This document shows, one piece after another, positions 48,430 to 58,901 of a DNA stretch of 64,000 nt. The notes beneath the pieces were generated by a model. The model made no database searches. It worked only from the letters and a program-made list of their open reading frames with translations, and was not told where the DNA came from. A program made the translations under genes and the position numbers. This DNA comes from Parasphingopyxis lamellibrachiae (GTDB lineage Bacteria > Pseudomonadota > Alphaproteobacteria > Sphingomonadales > Sphingomonadaceae): assembly GCF_003385775.1 (NCBI RefSeq), contig NZ_QRDP01000004.1, positions 310,001-374,000 on the forward strand, written 5' to 3'. Each line of letters begins with the position of its first letter. Position 1 is the stretch's first letter.

Positions 48430-50565
48430 ATGCGGGGAATATCGGAAGCGCGGACTAGCATAGCACCCGGCGGGCGACAATCGGGACTATTGCTCGTGCT
48501 CGGTACAATCGAGGCACGACTGGAGAGGGAACGCGATCAGCTGCCGCTCTGGTTGCCGGTTGCTCTTGGACTGGGCGTCGCCAGCTGGTTCATGCTCGCA
48601 AGCCGCAACAGCTGGAGCGCCTTCCTGCTCGCGGGATCGGCGCTTGCGCTGGCCTCCCTCGCATTCGGCCGGGCAACGCGGCTGTTTCGAAGCCTTGGCT
48701 TTTTTGCGCTTGTCGCCGTTATCGGCGCTTCGTTGATCTGGGTGCGGGCGGAATGGATGGATACCGAAACGCTGCAGCGGCCGGTTGCCAGCCGGTTCGT
48801 CGCACAGGTCGTTTCCGTGGAACATCTGCCGGCGCGGGAAACGGTGCGCCTGCTCGTGCGCTCGCCAAGCGATCCCGACCTGCCACACCGGTTTCGCGTC
48901 AATATCGATGAGGAAGCCGCTCCGGATGGTGTGCAGGCCGGCGCATGGGTATCGCTCAATGCGCGGTTGATGCCGCCGCCCAGGGCCGCCGTGCCCGGCG
49001 CCTATGACTTTTCCCAGCGCGCCTGGTTCGAGGGGATCGGCGCAACGGGCCGGGCCTGGGGCGATGTTGAGATAGTCCGACCGGCGCCGGGAGGAAGCTG
49101 GCGTGGATGGCTGGAGACGCGGCGGGCACGGCTTGCGGCGCACGTTGCCGACCGGGTTGGCGCCGGTGAGGGCGCTATCGCCGCGACCCTGGCAACTGGC
49201 GATCGTGGCCGTATCGCCGAGGAGGATGCCGAGGCCATGCGGCGCAGCGGCCTTGCTCATCTCCTCGCCATTAGCGGATTGCACGTTACGGCGGTGATCG
49301 GCGTTGCGATGTTGCTGATGCTGAAACTTCTGGCGCTCAGCCCGAGGCTAGCTCTCCATGCCCCGTTGATCCTGATCGCAGCGGGAGGAGGGGCGGTTGC
49401 CGGGCTCGGCTATACGCTGTTTACCGGGTCGGAAGTGCCCACGGTTCGCGCCTGTGTGGCGGCCATGCTCGTTCTTGTGGGGGTTGCCATGGGGCGCGAC
49501 GCGATCACGCTGCGCCTGGTGGCGACCGGCGCGCTTGTTGTGCTTATATTCTGGCCGGAAACGCTGGTCGGGCCCAGCTTCCAGCTTAGTTTCGCTGCAG
49601 TCACAGCGATTATCGCTTTGCACGAACATCCGCGCACGAAAAAGCTGCTCTCCCGCCGCGACGAACCCTGGGCAAAGAAGGTCGGCCGTTTCGCACTCGG
49701 TCTGTTGCTGACGGGACTGGTTGTGGAAATTGCGCTGATGCCGATCGCGCTGTTCCACTTCAACAAGGCCGGGCTTTACGGCGCGCTGGCCAATATCGTT
49801 GCGATTCCGCTGACCACGTTCGTCATCATCCCGCTTGAGGCGCTGGCGCTGTTTCTCGATATTTTCGGATTGGGTGCCCCTGTCTGGTGGCTGGTCGGCA
49901 AGACCCTGGGATTGCTGCTCAGCCTGGCGCATGGCGTTTCGGGAACGCCCGGAGCGGTGGCGTTGCTGCCCGCCATGCCCATGGCGGCCTATGCGCTGAT
50001 GATCGGCGGCGGATTATGGTTTTGCCTTTGGAAGGCGCAGTGGCGGTTTTTCGGCTTCGCGCCGATCCTGGCGGGCGCTTTGTGGGCGCTCGTGACACCG
50101 GCTGCCGACATCCTGGTTACCGGCGATGGCCAGCATATGGCGGTGCGCGGCGGCGATGGCACGCTGGCGCTGCTCCGCCCGCGGGCGGGCGATTATGTCC
50201 GCGATATGTTCAACGAGACTTCGGGCGTCGAGGATGAGGCTGGCGCGCTGGACGATCTCGGATCGGCATGGTGCAGCCATGACAGTTGCCGGGTGACCCT
50301 GTGGCGCGGCGGGCGGCAATGGCGAATATTTGCGACGCGCAGCAGCTATTATCTGCCCTATCCGGCGCTGATCGAGGAATGTACCGCCGCCGACATCGTC
50401 GTCAGCGACCGGCGTATGCCCGAAGGATGCGCGCCGCGCTGGCTGCTGGCGGATCGCACAACGCTACGCGAAACCGGGGGACTGGCTATCACCCTGTCAT
50501 CGCCTTCCGTTCGAACCGTATTGGAGCCGGGTGACGACCATCCCTGGCGCCGTTCGGGTCAGTAG
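48430..50565 (+). CDS. comEC: ComEC/Rec2 family protein, DNA uptake channel
   Basis: The inner-membrane channel of natural transformation carries single-stranded DNA into the cytoplasm. The 711-aa protein has two N-terminal helices, an OB-like periplasmic region (residues 110-230), the Competence core ([63 protein letters not shown]) and a C-terminal soluble part, much degenerate compared with a full beta-lactamase domain. ATG at 48430 is chosen; other starts are possible. Its 3' end overlaps lexA by 7 nt. Confidence 0.9.
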   Translation: MRGISEARTSIAPGGRQSGLLLVLGTIEARLERERDQLPLWLPVALGLGVASWFMLASRNSWSAFLLAGSALALASLAFGRATRLFRSLGFFALVAVIGASLIWVRAEWMDTETLQRPVASRFVAQVVSVEHLPARETVRLLVRSPSDPDLPHRFRVNIDEEAAPDGVQAGAWVSLNARLMPPPRAAVPGAYDFSQRAWFEGIGATGRAWGDVEIVRPAPGGSWRGWLETRRARLAAHVADRVGAGEGAIAATLATGDRGRIAEEDAEAMRRSGLAHLLAISGLHVTAVIGVAMLLMLKLLALSPRLALHAPLILIAAGGGAVAGLGYTLFTGSEVPTVRACVAAMLVLVGVAMGRDAITLRLVATGALVVLIFWPETLVGPSFQLSFAAVTAIIALHEHPRTKKLLSRRDEPWAKKVGRFALGLLLTGLVVEIALMPIALFHFNKAGLYGALANIVAIPLTTFVIIPLEALALFLDIFGLGAPVWWLVGKTLGLLLSLAHGVSGTPGAVALLPAMPMAAYALMIGGGLWFCLWKAQWRFFGFAPILAGALWALVTPAADILVTGDGQHMAVRGGDGTLALLRPRAGDYVRDMFNETSGVEDEAGALDDLGSAWCSHDSCRVTLWRGGRQWRIFATRSSYYLPYPALIEECTAADIVVSDRRMPEGCAPRWLLADRTTLRETGGLAITLSSPSVRTVLEPGDDHPWRRSGQ

Positions 50566-51215
50566 CGGCGAAGCAAACCGGCCAGCGTACCCTGGATCGC
50601 AACTTGTTCCGGCGCATAACGCTGCGGCTCATAATTGCGATTGGCGGGATCGAGACGAACCATCGAGCCTTCCCGCCGGAAGGTTTTGAGGGTGGCCTCG
50701 TTCTGGTCGATCAGCGCGACGACTATTTCGCCCTCCCGCGCGCTTTCAACTTTCCGGATCAGCGCATAATCGCCATCGAGAATGCCTTCTTCGACCATCG
50801 AATCGCCGGCCACTTCCAGCGCATAATGTTCGCCGCTACCCAGAAAGGCTGCGGGAACGCTCAGGCTTTCCTGTCCCTCGATCGCCTCGATCGGCTGGCC
50901 AGCGGCGATCCGGCCGTGCAGAGGAAGTTCGAGAATATCGTTGGCGGCAACCGGCATAAGCTTGGGCGCTGTGGTTACCGGAGAGGATTTGCCGCCCGCC
51001 AGTTCCGGCATGCGGACCACTTCCAGGGCCCGGGCGCGGTTGGGAAGCCGGCGAATGAACTGGCGTTCTTCCAACGCCGAAATCAGCCGATGCACACCCG
51101 ATTTCGATTTGAGATCCAGCGCTTCCTTCATTTCCTCGAACGAAGGGGAGATGCCGGTATCGGCCAGCCGGTCGTGAATGAACATCAGCAGCTCATGCTG
51201 TTTCTTGGTCAGCAT
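50559..51215 (-). CDS. lexA: SOS regulator LexA
   Basis: Represses SOS genes until self-cleavage stimulated by RecA. The 218-aa protein has a winged HTH (residues 1-65; [39 protein letters not shown]), the cleavage site in [12 protein letters not shown] (A105-G106) and the catalytic Ser139 (GDSM) and Lys177 (ATLKTF). A GTTC-N7-GTTC box lies 33-47 nt upstream. It follows moeA with a 71-nt gap. Confidence 0.97.
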   Translation of the reverse strand: MLTKKQHELLMFIHDRLADTGISPSFEEMKEALDLKSKSGVHRLISALEERQFIRRLPNRARALEVVRMPELAGGKSSPVTTAPKLMPVAANDILELPLHGRIAAGQPIEAIEGQESLSVPAAFLGSGEHYALEVAGDSMVEEGILDGDYALIRKVESAREGEIVVALIDQNEATLKTFRREGSMVRLDPANRNYEPQRYAPEQVAIQGTLAGLLRRY

Positions 51216-51247
51216 TGCTTTCGCCTCCTTATGGCTGTTCCGCTATG

Positions 51248-51262
51248 GAACGAACGGAGAAC
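51248..51262 (-). promoter_or_regulatory. SOS box (GTTC-N7-GTTC) of lexA
   Basis: Read on the minus strand, GTTC-TCCGTTC-GTTC matches the direct-repeat LexA operator known from alphaproteobacteria (GTTC-N7-GTTC), exactly where a self-regulating operator should be, 33-47 nt before the lexA ATG and between moeA and lexA. Confidence 0.85.
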
Positions 51263-51286
51263 GTGTAGGAAACAAAAGATTCGGTG

Positions 51287-52474
51287 TCAAGCGATGGGCA
51301 GTATCTCGATTTCGTCGCCGGTCTGCGCTGGCGCACTGCCCGCCGGGCGGTGGATCAGCAGCTCTGCTTCGGCCAGCGCGCCAAGCGCCGCACTGCTTTG
51401 CTGGAGGAGAGGTTCGACTGTTCCGGCCTGCCAACGCCCGCGAAGATATTCGGTGCGCTTGCCGGTCGCCGGCAGCGCCGCCGCGAGCCGGGCGGGCCGG
51501 AACCGTGGCGTGGGATCGTGGGCTCCACAGAGATGGGCGATCAGCGGTTCGAGAAACAGCTTGGCCGTTACGAAAGCCGAGGCGGGGTTGCCGGGCAGGC
51601 CGATGACGGTTGCCTTGCCGAGCTTTCCCGCCATAAGCGGTTTGCCGGGTTTCATGGCGATCCGCCAGAAATCCATGGTGGCACCTGCCGCTTTCAGCGC
51701 CGGTTGGACCAGATCATAATCGCCAACCGAGGCGCCGCCGATCGTGACGATGATATCGACATCCTGCGACGCATCCAGTGCATTGGCAAGCGCTTCAAGG
51801 GTATCGGGCACAATGCCCATATCCCTGATTTCGACGGGCAGCGGTGCGAGTTGCGCGGCCAGCATGGGGCCGTTCGACGCCGGCAGCTGGGCGAATCCGG
51901 TTTCCTGTCCGGCGGGAACAAGTTCGTCGCCGGTGGAAATCAGGGCGACGCGGATGGTCCGCCGCACGGGCAGGGTTCCGTGCCCTCCGCTGATCGCCAG
52001 CGCCAGCGCAGCAGGCGAAATCCTTGCGCCCGCATGCAGCAAGACATCGCCTTCCGAAAAGTCGCGCCCCTTGCGCCGGATATGCGCGCCCGTTTCGCGC
52101 GGGCCTTCGCCTTCCAGTGTCAGCGCATCGCCGTTGCGCGCCGTTTCTTCCTGCATGACGACGGTGTCCGCGCCGTTCGGCACAGGGGCACCGGTGAAAA
52201 TGCGGGCGGCTTCACCCGGCGCCAGATTTTGATCGAACGCAGACCCGGCGGCACTTTCTCCCACGACGGTCCAGGGGCCCGGGCATTCAGCAAAGCGGAT
52301 GGCATAGCCATCCATTGCAGACAGATTGACGGCGGGCTGGATGCGCCGCGCGGCAACATCTGCCGACAGCCAGCGCCCGGCGACATTGGCAATTGGCAGG
52401 GTTTCGGTATCTACCGGTTCCGCCAGCGCCAGCACCCGCGACAGGGCTTCATCGACGGGGAGCAATCCACTCAT
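51287..52474 (-). CDS. moeA: Molybdopterin molybdenumtransferase
   Basis: MoeA inserts molybdate into adenylated molybdopterin. The 395-aa protein has four-domain layout; motifs [59 protein letters not shown] and [16 protein letters not shown]. Its ATG overlaps the moaC stop by 4 nt. It continues the trp-moa gene run. Confidence 0.96.
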   Translation of the reverse strand: MSGLLPVDEALSRVLALAEPVDTETLPIANVAGRWLSADVAARRIQPAVNLSAMDGYAIRFAECPGPWTVVGESAAGSAFDQNLAPGEAARIFTGAPVPNGADTVVMQEETARNGDALTLEGEGPRETGAHIRRKGRDFSEGDVLLHAGARISPAALALAISGGHGTLPVRRTIRVALISTGDELVPAGQETGFAQLPASNGPMLAAQLAPLPVEIRDMGIVPDTLEALANALDASQDVDIIVTIGGASVGDYDLVQPALKAAGATMDFWRIAMKPGKPLMAGKLGKATVIGLPGNPASAFVTAKLFLEPLIAHLCGAHDPTPRFRPARLAAALPATGKRTEYLRGRWQAGTVEPLLQQSSAALGALAEAELLIHRPAGSAPAQTGDEIEILPIA

Positions 52475-52941
52475 TCCGCCGCCCAGTCCCCCGCACGGCC
52501 GCCGGATTTGGCGCGCAGGCTAACATCGCCGATCACCATCGTACGATCGAGTGCCTTGGCCATGTCGTATACGGTCAGCAGGGCGATGGAGACGGCTGTA
52601 AGCGCCTCCATCTCGACCCCGGTTTTGTGGGTTGTGCGCACCGTGGCGGTTGCTGTCACGCCGCTGTCGTCCGCGTCCAGCTCCAGCGTCACACCGGTCA
52701 GCGGCAGCGGATGGCACAAGGGGATCAGGTCGCTGGTCTTTTTTGCCGCCATGATCCCGGCAATCCGCGCCGCGCCGAGCACATCGCCCTTTTTCACATT
52801 GCCGGCGCGGATGGCAGTCGCAGCTTCGGCGGACATGGCGATCCGGCCCGTGGCGGTCGCTTCACGGGGAGTGTCCGCTTTGCCGGAAACGTCGACCATG
52901 CGCGCCGCGCCGCTTTCATCGATATGGGTAAGATCAGCCAT
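52471..52941 (-). CDS. moaC: Cyclic pyranopterin monophosphate synthase
   Basis: Acts with MoaA to make cPMP for the molybdenum cofactor. The 156-aa protein has [29 protein letters not shown] and [28 protein letters not shown]. It overlaps trpC by 8 nt and moeA by 4 nt. No moaA is in the window. Confidence 0.96.
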   Translation of the reverse strand: MADLTHIDESGAARMVDVSGKADTPREATATGRIAMSAEAATAIRAGNVKKGDVLGAARIAGIMAAKKTSDLIPLCHPLPLTGVTLELDADDSGVTATATVRTTHKTGVEMEALTAVSIALLTVYDMAKALDRTMVIGDVSLRAKSGGRAGDWAAE

Positions 52942-53728
52942 GGCCGGTCAATAGCATGCGCGTGGCGCTTTCGACATCCGTTTGCCGCATCAGCGATTCG
53001 CCGACCAGAAAGGCGCGCACGCCGCTCTCCGCCAGCCGGTTGCAATCGACGTGGCTGTCGATTCCGCTTTCCGAGACGAGCAGCGCGCCCGGGACGACAT
53101 GGCGGGCAAGGCGTTCGGTCACGCCGAGATCCGTCGTGAAGGTTTTGAGATCGCGATTGTTGATGCCGATCAGGGGCGATTTGAGCGCTTGGGCGCGCTC
53201 CAGTTCGGCCTCGTCATGGACTTCGACGAGCACATCCATGCCATAACTTAACGCTGCAGCCTCGATATCCACCATCGTATCGTCATCAAGTGCGGCGACG
53301 ATAATGAGGATCGCATCGGCACCCAGCGCGCGGGATTCGGTGACCTGCCAGTGATCGACCATGAAATCCTTGCGCAGGACGGGCAGCGTGCAGGCGGCGC
53401 GTGCCGCCACCAGATAGTCGTCTGCACCCTGGAAATAGGGTGTGTCTGTCAGCACGGAGAGGCAGGTTGCACCGCCGGCTTCATAGGCGCTGGCATGAGC
53501 TGGTGGATCGAAATCTTCGCGGATCAGTCCCTTGGACGGGCTGGCCTTCTTGATCTCGGCGATGAGGGCATAGCCGGTTTCGGCACTGGTGCGCAGGGCG
53601 TCCAGAAAGCCGCGGGGCGGGTTTTGCGCTTCGGCACGAGCCTCAATATCCGCGAAAGGGATCGCGGCCTTGCGCCGGGCAACCTCGTCGCGCTTCGCCG
53701 CGCAAATCTCGGCCAGCTTGTCGCTCAT
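52934..53728 (-). CDS. trpC: Indole-3-glycerol phosphate synthase
   Basis: Fourth step of Trp synthesis. The 264-aa TIM barrel has [58 protein letters not shown] and [13 protein letters not shown] at 53728 overlaps the trpD stop by 4 nt; a longer start at 53743 is not preferred. Confidence 0.97.
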   Translation of the reverse strand: MSDKLAEICAAKRDEVARRKAAIPFADIEARAEAQNPPRGFLDALRTSAETGYALIAEIKKASPSKGLIREDFDPPAHASAYEAGGATCLSVLTDTPYFQGADDYLVAARAACTLPVLRKDFMVDHWQVTESRALGADAILIIVAALDDDTMVDIEAAALSYGMDVLVEVHDEAELERAQALKSPLIGINNRDLKTFTTDLGVTERLARHVVPGALLVSESGIDSHVDCNRLAESGVRAFLVGESLMRQTDVESATRMLLTGHG

Positions 53729-54711
53729 CGATAAGCGACCCATCGGGCAAGAAGGTCTTTAGCGGCGCCGTCGTCGATGGCGTTTGCCGCCTGCACGACC
53801 CCATGTTCCCAGCCGCCGGCGCGGCCTGCAACGATCAGCGCGCCGGCCGCATTGAGCAGCACGGCGTTGCGATATCCGCCTTCCTCGCCATCGAAGAGGC
53901 GGGTCAGCGCGGCCGCATTGAACGCCGGATCGCCGCCGCGAATGTCTTCTATCGGGAAGCTGTCGAGACCGGCATCGTCCGGCGTAACGCGCTCGCCGAC
54001 ATCGACACTGCCAAAACTGCCGATCCGGCTCGATCCGGAGATGCTAAGCTCATCCAGCCCTTCCTCGCCCGAAACCACCATTGCTCCCTCGGCACCCAGC
54101 TGCCGCAAGGCTTCGGTATAGACGGGCACATAGTCCGGCCGGGCAATGCCTATCAGCTGGCGCGTGACGCGGGCCGGGTTGGAGATCGGCCCCATCAGGT
54201 TGAAGATCGTCCGCTTGCCGATGCGTTTGCGGATCGGCGTGATCCGTTTCATCGCCGGATGGTGGTTGGCGGCATGGAGGAAACAGATACCGAGATCGGC
54301 AAGGCTGCGCTCGGCTATCTCGCCGGCATGATCGAGATCGATTCCCAGCGCCTCAAGTGTATCGGACGCGCCGGCCTTGCTGGAGGCTGCGCGATTGCCG
54401 TGTTTGGCGACCGGCACGCCCAGCGAGGCGACGACAATCGAAACGGCGGTCGAAACGTTTAGCGTGTGCTGTCCGTCGCCGCCCGTGCCGCAGACATCGA
54501 TGGCCCTGGCTGGCGCGTCTATGGCAATCAGCCGTTCCCGCATAGCAGAAGCCGCCGCTGCAATCTCGATCGAGGTTTCCTCGCGCTCGGTCAGCGCGGT
54601 GAGGAAATGCTCGATAGCCTCTTCGCTCGGCTTCCCGTCGAGCATGTCGGCAAAGGCCTGGTAAGCGGTCGCTTCGTCGAGCGGCGTTGAGGGATCGGGC
54701 AGGCTGGTCAT
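53725..54711 (-). CDS. trpD: Anthranilate phosphoribosyltransferase
   Basis: Transfers phosphoribose to anthranilate. The 328-aa protein has [21 protein letters not shown] (PRPP motif), [21 protein letters not shown] and [16 protein letters not shown]. It is 60 nt downstream of trpG and overlaps trpC by 4 nt. Confidence 0.97.
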   Translation of the reverse strand: MTSLPDPSTPLDEATAYQAFADMLDGKPSEEAIEHFLTALTEREETSIEIAAAASAMRERLIAIDAPARAIDVCGTGGDGQHTLNVSTAVSIVVASLGVPVAKHGNRAASSKAGASDTLEALGIDLDHAGEIAERSLADLGICFLHAANHHPAMKRITPIRKRIGKRTIFNLMGPISNPARVTRQLIGIARPDYVPVYTEALRQLGAEGAMVVSGEEGLDELSISGSSRIGSFGSVDVGERVTPDDAGLDSFPIEDIRGGDPAFNAAALTRLFDGEEGGYRNAVLLNAAGALIVAGRAGGWEHGVVQAANAIDDGAAKDLLARWVAYR

Positions 54712-54771
54712 GGCGAGGGCTCAAAGCATGGAGGGGCGGGAAATGCCAGAAAGAATTGCTTGGATCGCCGC

Positions 54772-55362
54772 TCAGGCCAATTCCCGCACTTTCAAACCGG
54801 CCAGCCTCATAAAATTCGCGAGCAGGGCATGGCCGTGCTCAGTGGCGATGCTTTCCGGGTGAAACTGGACGCCGTGGATCGGGAGGTTTTCATGGCGGAA
54901 ACCCATCACCGTTCCGTCCGGGCCGCGTGCGTTGATGACGAGGTTTTCGGGCAGGCCTTCTTCCGGGACGATCAGCGAATGGTATCGGGTTGCGGAGAAG
55001 GGGGAGGGGATATCGTGAAAAACTCCCGTTCCGTCATGCTCCACCGGCGATGTTTTGCCGTGCATCAGTCCGCCCCGGACTACCTGTCCGCCGAAATGCT
55101 GGCCGATGGCCTGATGGCCCAGACACACGCCGAGCAGCGGCGTTTTGGCTTCGGCGCAGGCGGCGACCAGGTCGAGACTGATTCCTGCCTGATCGGGGGT
55201 GCAGGGGCCGGGTGAAACCAGGAAGGCCGACGCGCCCGAAGCCATGGCTTCACTGGCTGTCATCGCGTCATTGCGGACAACCTCCACGTCAGCGCCCAGC
55301 TCACGCAGATAGTGGACGAGGTTCCAGGTAAAGCTGTCATAATTGTCGATGACGAGGATCAT
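54772..55362 (-). CDS. trpG: Anthranilate synthase glutamine amidotransferase component
   Basis: Provides ammonia from glutamine to TrpE. The 196-aa class I amidotransferase has ILVIDNYDSFTWNLVHYLRELG, LGVCLGHQAIGQHFGG (nucleophile Cys) and GVQFHPESIATEHG. It may also serve as PabA. Its partner trpE lies 4.9 kb away, so the trp genes are split. Confidence 0.96.
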   Translation of the reverse strand: MILVIDNYDSFTWNLVHYLRELGADVEVVRNDAMTASEAMASGASAFLVSPGPCTPDQAGISLDLVAACAEAKTPLLGVCLGHQAIGQHFGGQVVRGGLMHGKTSPVEHDGTGVFHDIPSPFSATRYHSLIVPEEGLPENLVINARGPDGTVMGFRHENLPIHGVQFHPESIATEHGHALLANFMRLAGLKVRELA

Positions 55363-55429
55363 GGATCGCTGCCTATCCGGTTCGTTGCGTGCCGCCAAGA
55401 CCTGTCATTTGCCGACGGGCGCAATCACC

Positions 55430-55458
55430 TTGCAGAACATTGCTGTCGTAGATAGATA
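55430..55458 (+). promoter_or_regulatory. Candidate promoter of M13 peptidase gene
   Basis: TTGCAG (55430-55435), 17 bp, then TAGATA (55453-55458), 65 nt before the ATG at 55523. Both boxes are moderate; offered only as a candidate in the 160-nt divergent gap, whose other half must hold the trpG promoter. Confidence 0.3.
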
Positions 55459-55522
55459 AGGCACCTATGAACCGCGCAGCTTTTCTGAGCGCGAAACCCA
55501 ATTGAACTTCCAGGAGTTTGCC

Positions 55523-57592
55523 ATGACTACACGCCAATTCGCCCTTGCGGCTGCATCGCTGCTCGCGATCGCCGCAACTTCCCCGGCCCTTGCCGATCAT
55601 CATGAAGAAGCGGCGGAAGCTACGGCCTCTTCGCCCAGTGCCGAAATCGGCAGTTGGGGTGTCGACCTCGATGCGCGCGATCTTTCGGTGAGCCCGGGCG
55701 ATGATTTCAACGCCTATGCCAACGGCACATGGATCGCGAATACAGAAATTCCGGGGGATCGCCCGCGTTATGGTTCGTTCGATATGCTGCGAGACCGCGC
55801 TGAAAATCAGGTTCATGCAATTTTGAACGATCTCGCCGCAGATCCTGCAGCGGCTGGCCCGATGGGCCAGATGGTTGGCGATTTTTACGGTGCCTGGATG
55901 GACGTCGATGCCATTGAAGCACGCGGCATTGCGCCGCTGGCTCCTTATCTCGCGCGCATTGATGCGATTGAGGGCCGCGCTGGTTTGCTCGAAGTTTTTG
56001 GATCGGTTGGCTATGCCTCACCGGTTGGCGTCGGCACGCTGGAAGACCCCGCTGATCCGACCCGCTATATTGCCTTTGCCAGCCAGGATGGCCTCGGCAT
56101 GCCCAATCGCGATTATTATCTCGAAGATAGCGAGGAATTCGCCGCATTCCGCACCGCTTATCGTGATTATATCGTTCAACTGCACGAACTCGCCGGTATA
56201 GCGGACGGCGCTGCCCGGGCTGATCGTATCATCGCGCTCGAAACGCAATTGGCCGAAAGCCAGTGGGAGCCGGCGCGCCAGCGCGATATCCAGCAGATCT
56301 ACAACCCGATGAACCGAGAACAACTTGCCGAGCTTGCTCCGCAATTTGACTGGGCAAACTGGTTGGAAGGTGCGGGCCTTGGCAGTGTTGATACCGTGGT
56401 TGCCGCCGAAACCACGGCGATCGCGGCTGCCGGCGCGCTGCTCGACAGCGTTCCGCTTGATACCTGGAAGGAATATCTGACCTTCCATTTCATTAGCGAG
56501 AATGCATCCTATCTCCCGGCGGCGTTCGACGAAGCGCGGTTCAATTTCTTCAGCCGCACGCTGAACGACGTGCCCGAGCAGCGCGATCGCTGGAAACGCG
56601 GTGTGGCGCTGGTCAATAACAATATCGGTGAAGCGATTGGGCAGGTCTATGTCGACCGGCACTATCCGGATGAAAGTCAGCGCCAGATGACCGAGTTGAT
56701 CGCCAATTTGCGCGCCGCTCTGCGGGAGCGCATCGAGAATAGCGACTGGATGGACGAAGCCACGCGTACCGAAGCTATCGCCAAGCTTACCGCTTTCGAA
56801 CCGCGTATCGGCTATCCCGAAAACTGGATCGACTATTCGAATCTCGAAGTGGATCGCGGCGACCTGCTCGGCAATGTCATGCGCGCCCGGCAATTTGCGT
56901 TCGACCTCGATCTGGCCCGGCTGCCGCATCCGGTCGATCGGTCGCTCTGGGCGATGAACCCGCAAACGGTGAACGCCTATTACAATCCGCTGCTCAACCA
57001 GATCACCTTTCCGGCGGCGATCCTGCAGCCGCCATTTTTCGATCCAAATGCCGATCCCGCGGTCAATTACGGGGCGATTGGCGGTGTGATCGGCCATGAA
57101 ATCGGCCATGGTTTCGACGATCAGGGGCGCCAGTTCGATGGCTCGGGCCGTATCCGTGACTGGTGGACAGAGGAAACTGCAGCCGAGTTCGAGGCACGCA
57201 CGACCCGTCTCGGCGCGCAATATGATGCCTTCGAACCGATCCCGGATCTCCATGTGAATGGTGAACTGACCATGGGCGAGAATATCGGCGATCTGGGCGG
57301 CCTCGAAATGGCTTACTCCGCCTATCGCCGCTATGTCGCCGAACACGGTGAGCCGCCAGTGATCGACGGGCTGACTGGCGATCAGCGTTTCTTCCTCTCA
57401 TGGGCGCAGGTTTGGCGCGGGCTTATTCGCGAGAATGCCCTGCGCGAGCGAATCCTCACCGATCCGCACAGCCCGCAGCAATATCGCGCCAACGGCCCGG
57501 TCCGGAATATCGATGCTTGGTACGAAGCCTTCAATGTCGGCCCTGACAGCGCGATGTATATTCCGCCGGAAGATCGCGTGCGCATTTGGTAA
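55523..57592 (+). CDS. Exported M13 family zinc metallopeptidase
   Basis: The 689-aa protein starts MTTRQFALAAASLLAIAATS, a signal peptide ending near ALADHHEE, so it acts in the periplasm or is a cell-surface/secreted enzyme. The M13 (neprilysin/PepO-type) motifs are NAYYNPLLNQITFPAAILQPPFF (summarised), the zinc site IGHEIGHGFDD (HEIGH), and the third-ligand motif ENIGDLGG. It probably digests peptides in the cell envelope. ATG at 55523 follows CCAGGAG; a slightly longer in-frame start at 55502 is not preferred. It interrupts the trp genes. Confidence 0.93.
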   Translation: MTTRQFALAAASLLAIAATSPALADHHEEAAEATASSPSAEIGSWGVDLDARDLSVSPGDDFNAYANGTWIANTEIPGDRPRYGSFDMLRDRAENQVHAILNDLAADPAAAGPMGQMVGDFYGAWMDVDAIEARGIAPLAPYLARIDAIEGRAGLLEVFGSVGYASPVGVGTLEDPADPTRYIAFASQDGLGMPNRDYYLEDSEEFAAFRTAYRDYIVQLHELAGIADGAARADRIIALETQLAESQWEPARQRDIQQIYNPMNREQLAELAPQFDWANWLEGAGLGSVDTVVAAETTAIAAAGALLDSVPLDTWKEYLTFHFISENASYLPAAFDEARFNFFSRTLNDVPEQRDRWKRGVALVNNNIGEAIGQVYVDRHYPDESQRQMTELIANLRAALRERIENSDWMDEATRTEAIAKLTAFEPRIGYPENWIDYSNLEVDRGDLLGNVMRARQFAFDLDLARLPHPVDRSLWAMNPQTVNAYYNPLLNQITFPAAILQPPFFDPNADPAVNYGAIGGVIGHEIGHGFDDQGRQFDGSGRIRDWWTEETAAEFEARTTRLGAQYDAFEPIPDLHVNGELTMGENIGDLGGLEMAYSAYRRYVAEHGEPPVIDGLTGDQRFFLSWAQVWRGLIRENALRERILTDPHSPQQYRANGPVRNIDAWYEAFNVGPDSAMYIPPEDRVRIW

Positions 57593-57618
57593 GCGCATCG
57601 CGCGTACCAATCTGACCG

Positions 57619-57655
57619 AAGAACCCCGGGCCGGAAACGGTACCGGGGTTTTTCT
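57619..57655. terminator. Bidirectional rho-independent terminator
   Basis: ACCCCGG (57623-57629) and CCGGGGT (57643-57649) form a 7-bp stem followed by TTTTCTT on the plus strand and by TTCTT on the minus strand (AAGAA before the stem). It lies between convergent genes, the M13 peptidase and the alpha/beta hydrolase. Confidence 0.75.
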
Positions 57656-58765
57656 TCAGTCGCCGGAGCCGGGCCTCTCGCCGAAACGCGCGAGCCAGGC
57701 GAGCAGATCTGCTTCGAATGCGGGCAGAAACACGCTGTCTTCCTGCATCAGGGAATGCCCAACGCCGGGATAGACCCGCCATTCCGGCCGCGAGCTTTCG
57801 GGCATGGCATCCAGCCTGGCGATGCTTTCGAGTACCGGAACATTGTCGTCTTCGTCAGTCGCGCCGAAGGCGATGAGAAACGGTCCGCGCCATTCCCGCC
57901 AATGCGCAAGCGGGTTGTAACCGGCGTTGGCCAGCCAGAAATTGGGCTGGCGCTGTTTCGCCCGTGTAACGAAGGCGGATGTCAGCACGCCGTGCAGAAA
58001 GCCGGGTGCACCGCCAGCACGGACGTCATTGCCGACTTCGCGGCGCAATTGCTCGCCAAGGTCGGTCATCGATGTGCTGAGCGCGACGCCGAAATCCGCA
58101 CCGGCGATGCGGGCCGCTTCGGGCGTGATCGTGCCGCCCTGGCTTACGCCGACAAAGCCATAGGCGCTGAGCTCCGGCTGGTCGCTTCGGAGCAGGGTCA
58201 GCCATGCGGCGCCGTCCCCGGCCAATATTGTCAGCGGGGTTTCGCGCCAGTCTCCGTCCGATCGCCCGGATCCGCGCTTGTCGGGCAGGATCACGACATG
58301 GCCGGCGCGGGCGAGGCTGTCGGCGAGCATCACATACCAGCTGTTCGAACGGTCGGAATCACCGGACCCGTGCAGGATCACGATGCCGACTCCCGATCGT
58401 TCCGCCGGTTCGAATATCCAGGCTTCGAGCGCGTCCGGCGTCTCCAGCGCAACGTTTCTTAGCGTATAGGGTTGCTCCGGCGACCGGACGAAGGGCCGGG
58501 TGGCAACGGCGCTGGCCGCAATGCGTTCCATATCCTCCCGGTTGTCGAGGTTGAACCGGTAAAAGCCGTTGTCCAGCGCGGGCGCGACCAGCCAGCGGCT
58601 GTCGTCTGCGCCTGCGTAAAGACCGCTGCGCTCGTCGATCGGTTCCGGGATCGTCGTGATCGGTTCGCGCAGCTGCGGGGCGCCGGGCGTGAAAAAGGCA
58701 ACCGACCCCAGCGCGATGATCATCACGAGGATAATCGATGCGCCCAGGAGAATGGTTTTGATCAT
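57656..58765 (-). CDS. Membrane-anchored alpha/beta hydrolase (369 aa)
   Basis: An N-terminal hydrophobic helix (MIKTILLGASIILVMIIALG) anchors or exports the protein. The hydrolase core has the oxyanion HGSGDSDRS, the nucleophile elbow GFVGVSQGGTI, an acid in FGATDEDDNVP and the His in YPGVGHSLM, so the catalytic triad is complete. The substrate (ester or peptide) is unknown. ATG at 58765 is chosen since upstream ATG at 58801 precedes the signal unusually. Confidence 0.85.
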   Translation of the reverse strand: MIKTILLGASIILVMIIALGSVAFFTPGAPQLREPITTIPEPIDERSGLYAGADDSRWLVAPALDNGFYRFNLDNREDMERIAASAVATRPFVRSPEQPYTLRNVALETPDALEAWIFEPAERSGVGIVILHGSGDSDRSNSWYVMLADSLARAGHVVILPDKRGSGRSDGDWRETPLTILAGDGAAWLTLLRSDQPELSAYGFVGVSQGGTITPEAARIAGADFGVALSTSMTDLGEQLRREVGNDVRAGGAPGFLHGVLTSAFVTRAKQRQPNFWLANAGYNPLAHWREWRGPFLIAFGATDEDDNVPVLESIARLDAMPESSRPEWRVYPGVGHSLMQEDSVFLPAFEADLLAWLARFGERPGSGD

Positions 58766-58901
58766 GACGGTTCCCGCAACTGTATTAGATGAGCAATACA
58801 CAAAGAAGTGGGTAAGTGTAAAGCCTGACTAATACACCCCTCCAGCCGGTACGGAGCGGTTCCGGGAATCGTTGCGGCTGGGGTTGTCCGAGGGGTGGTT
58901 T

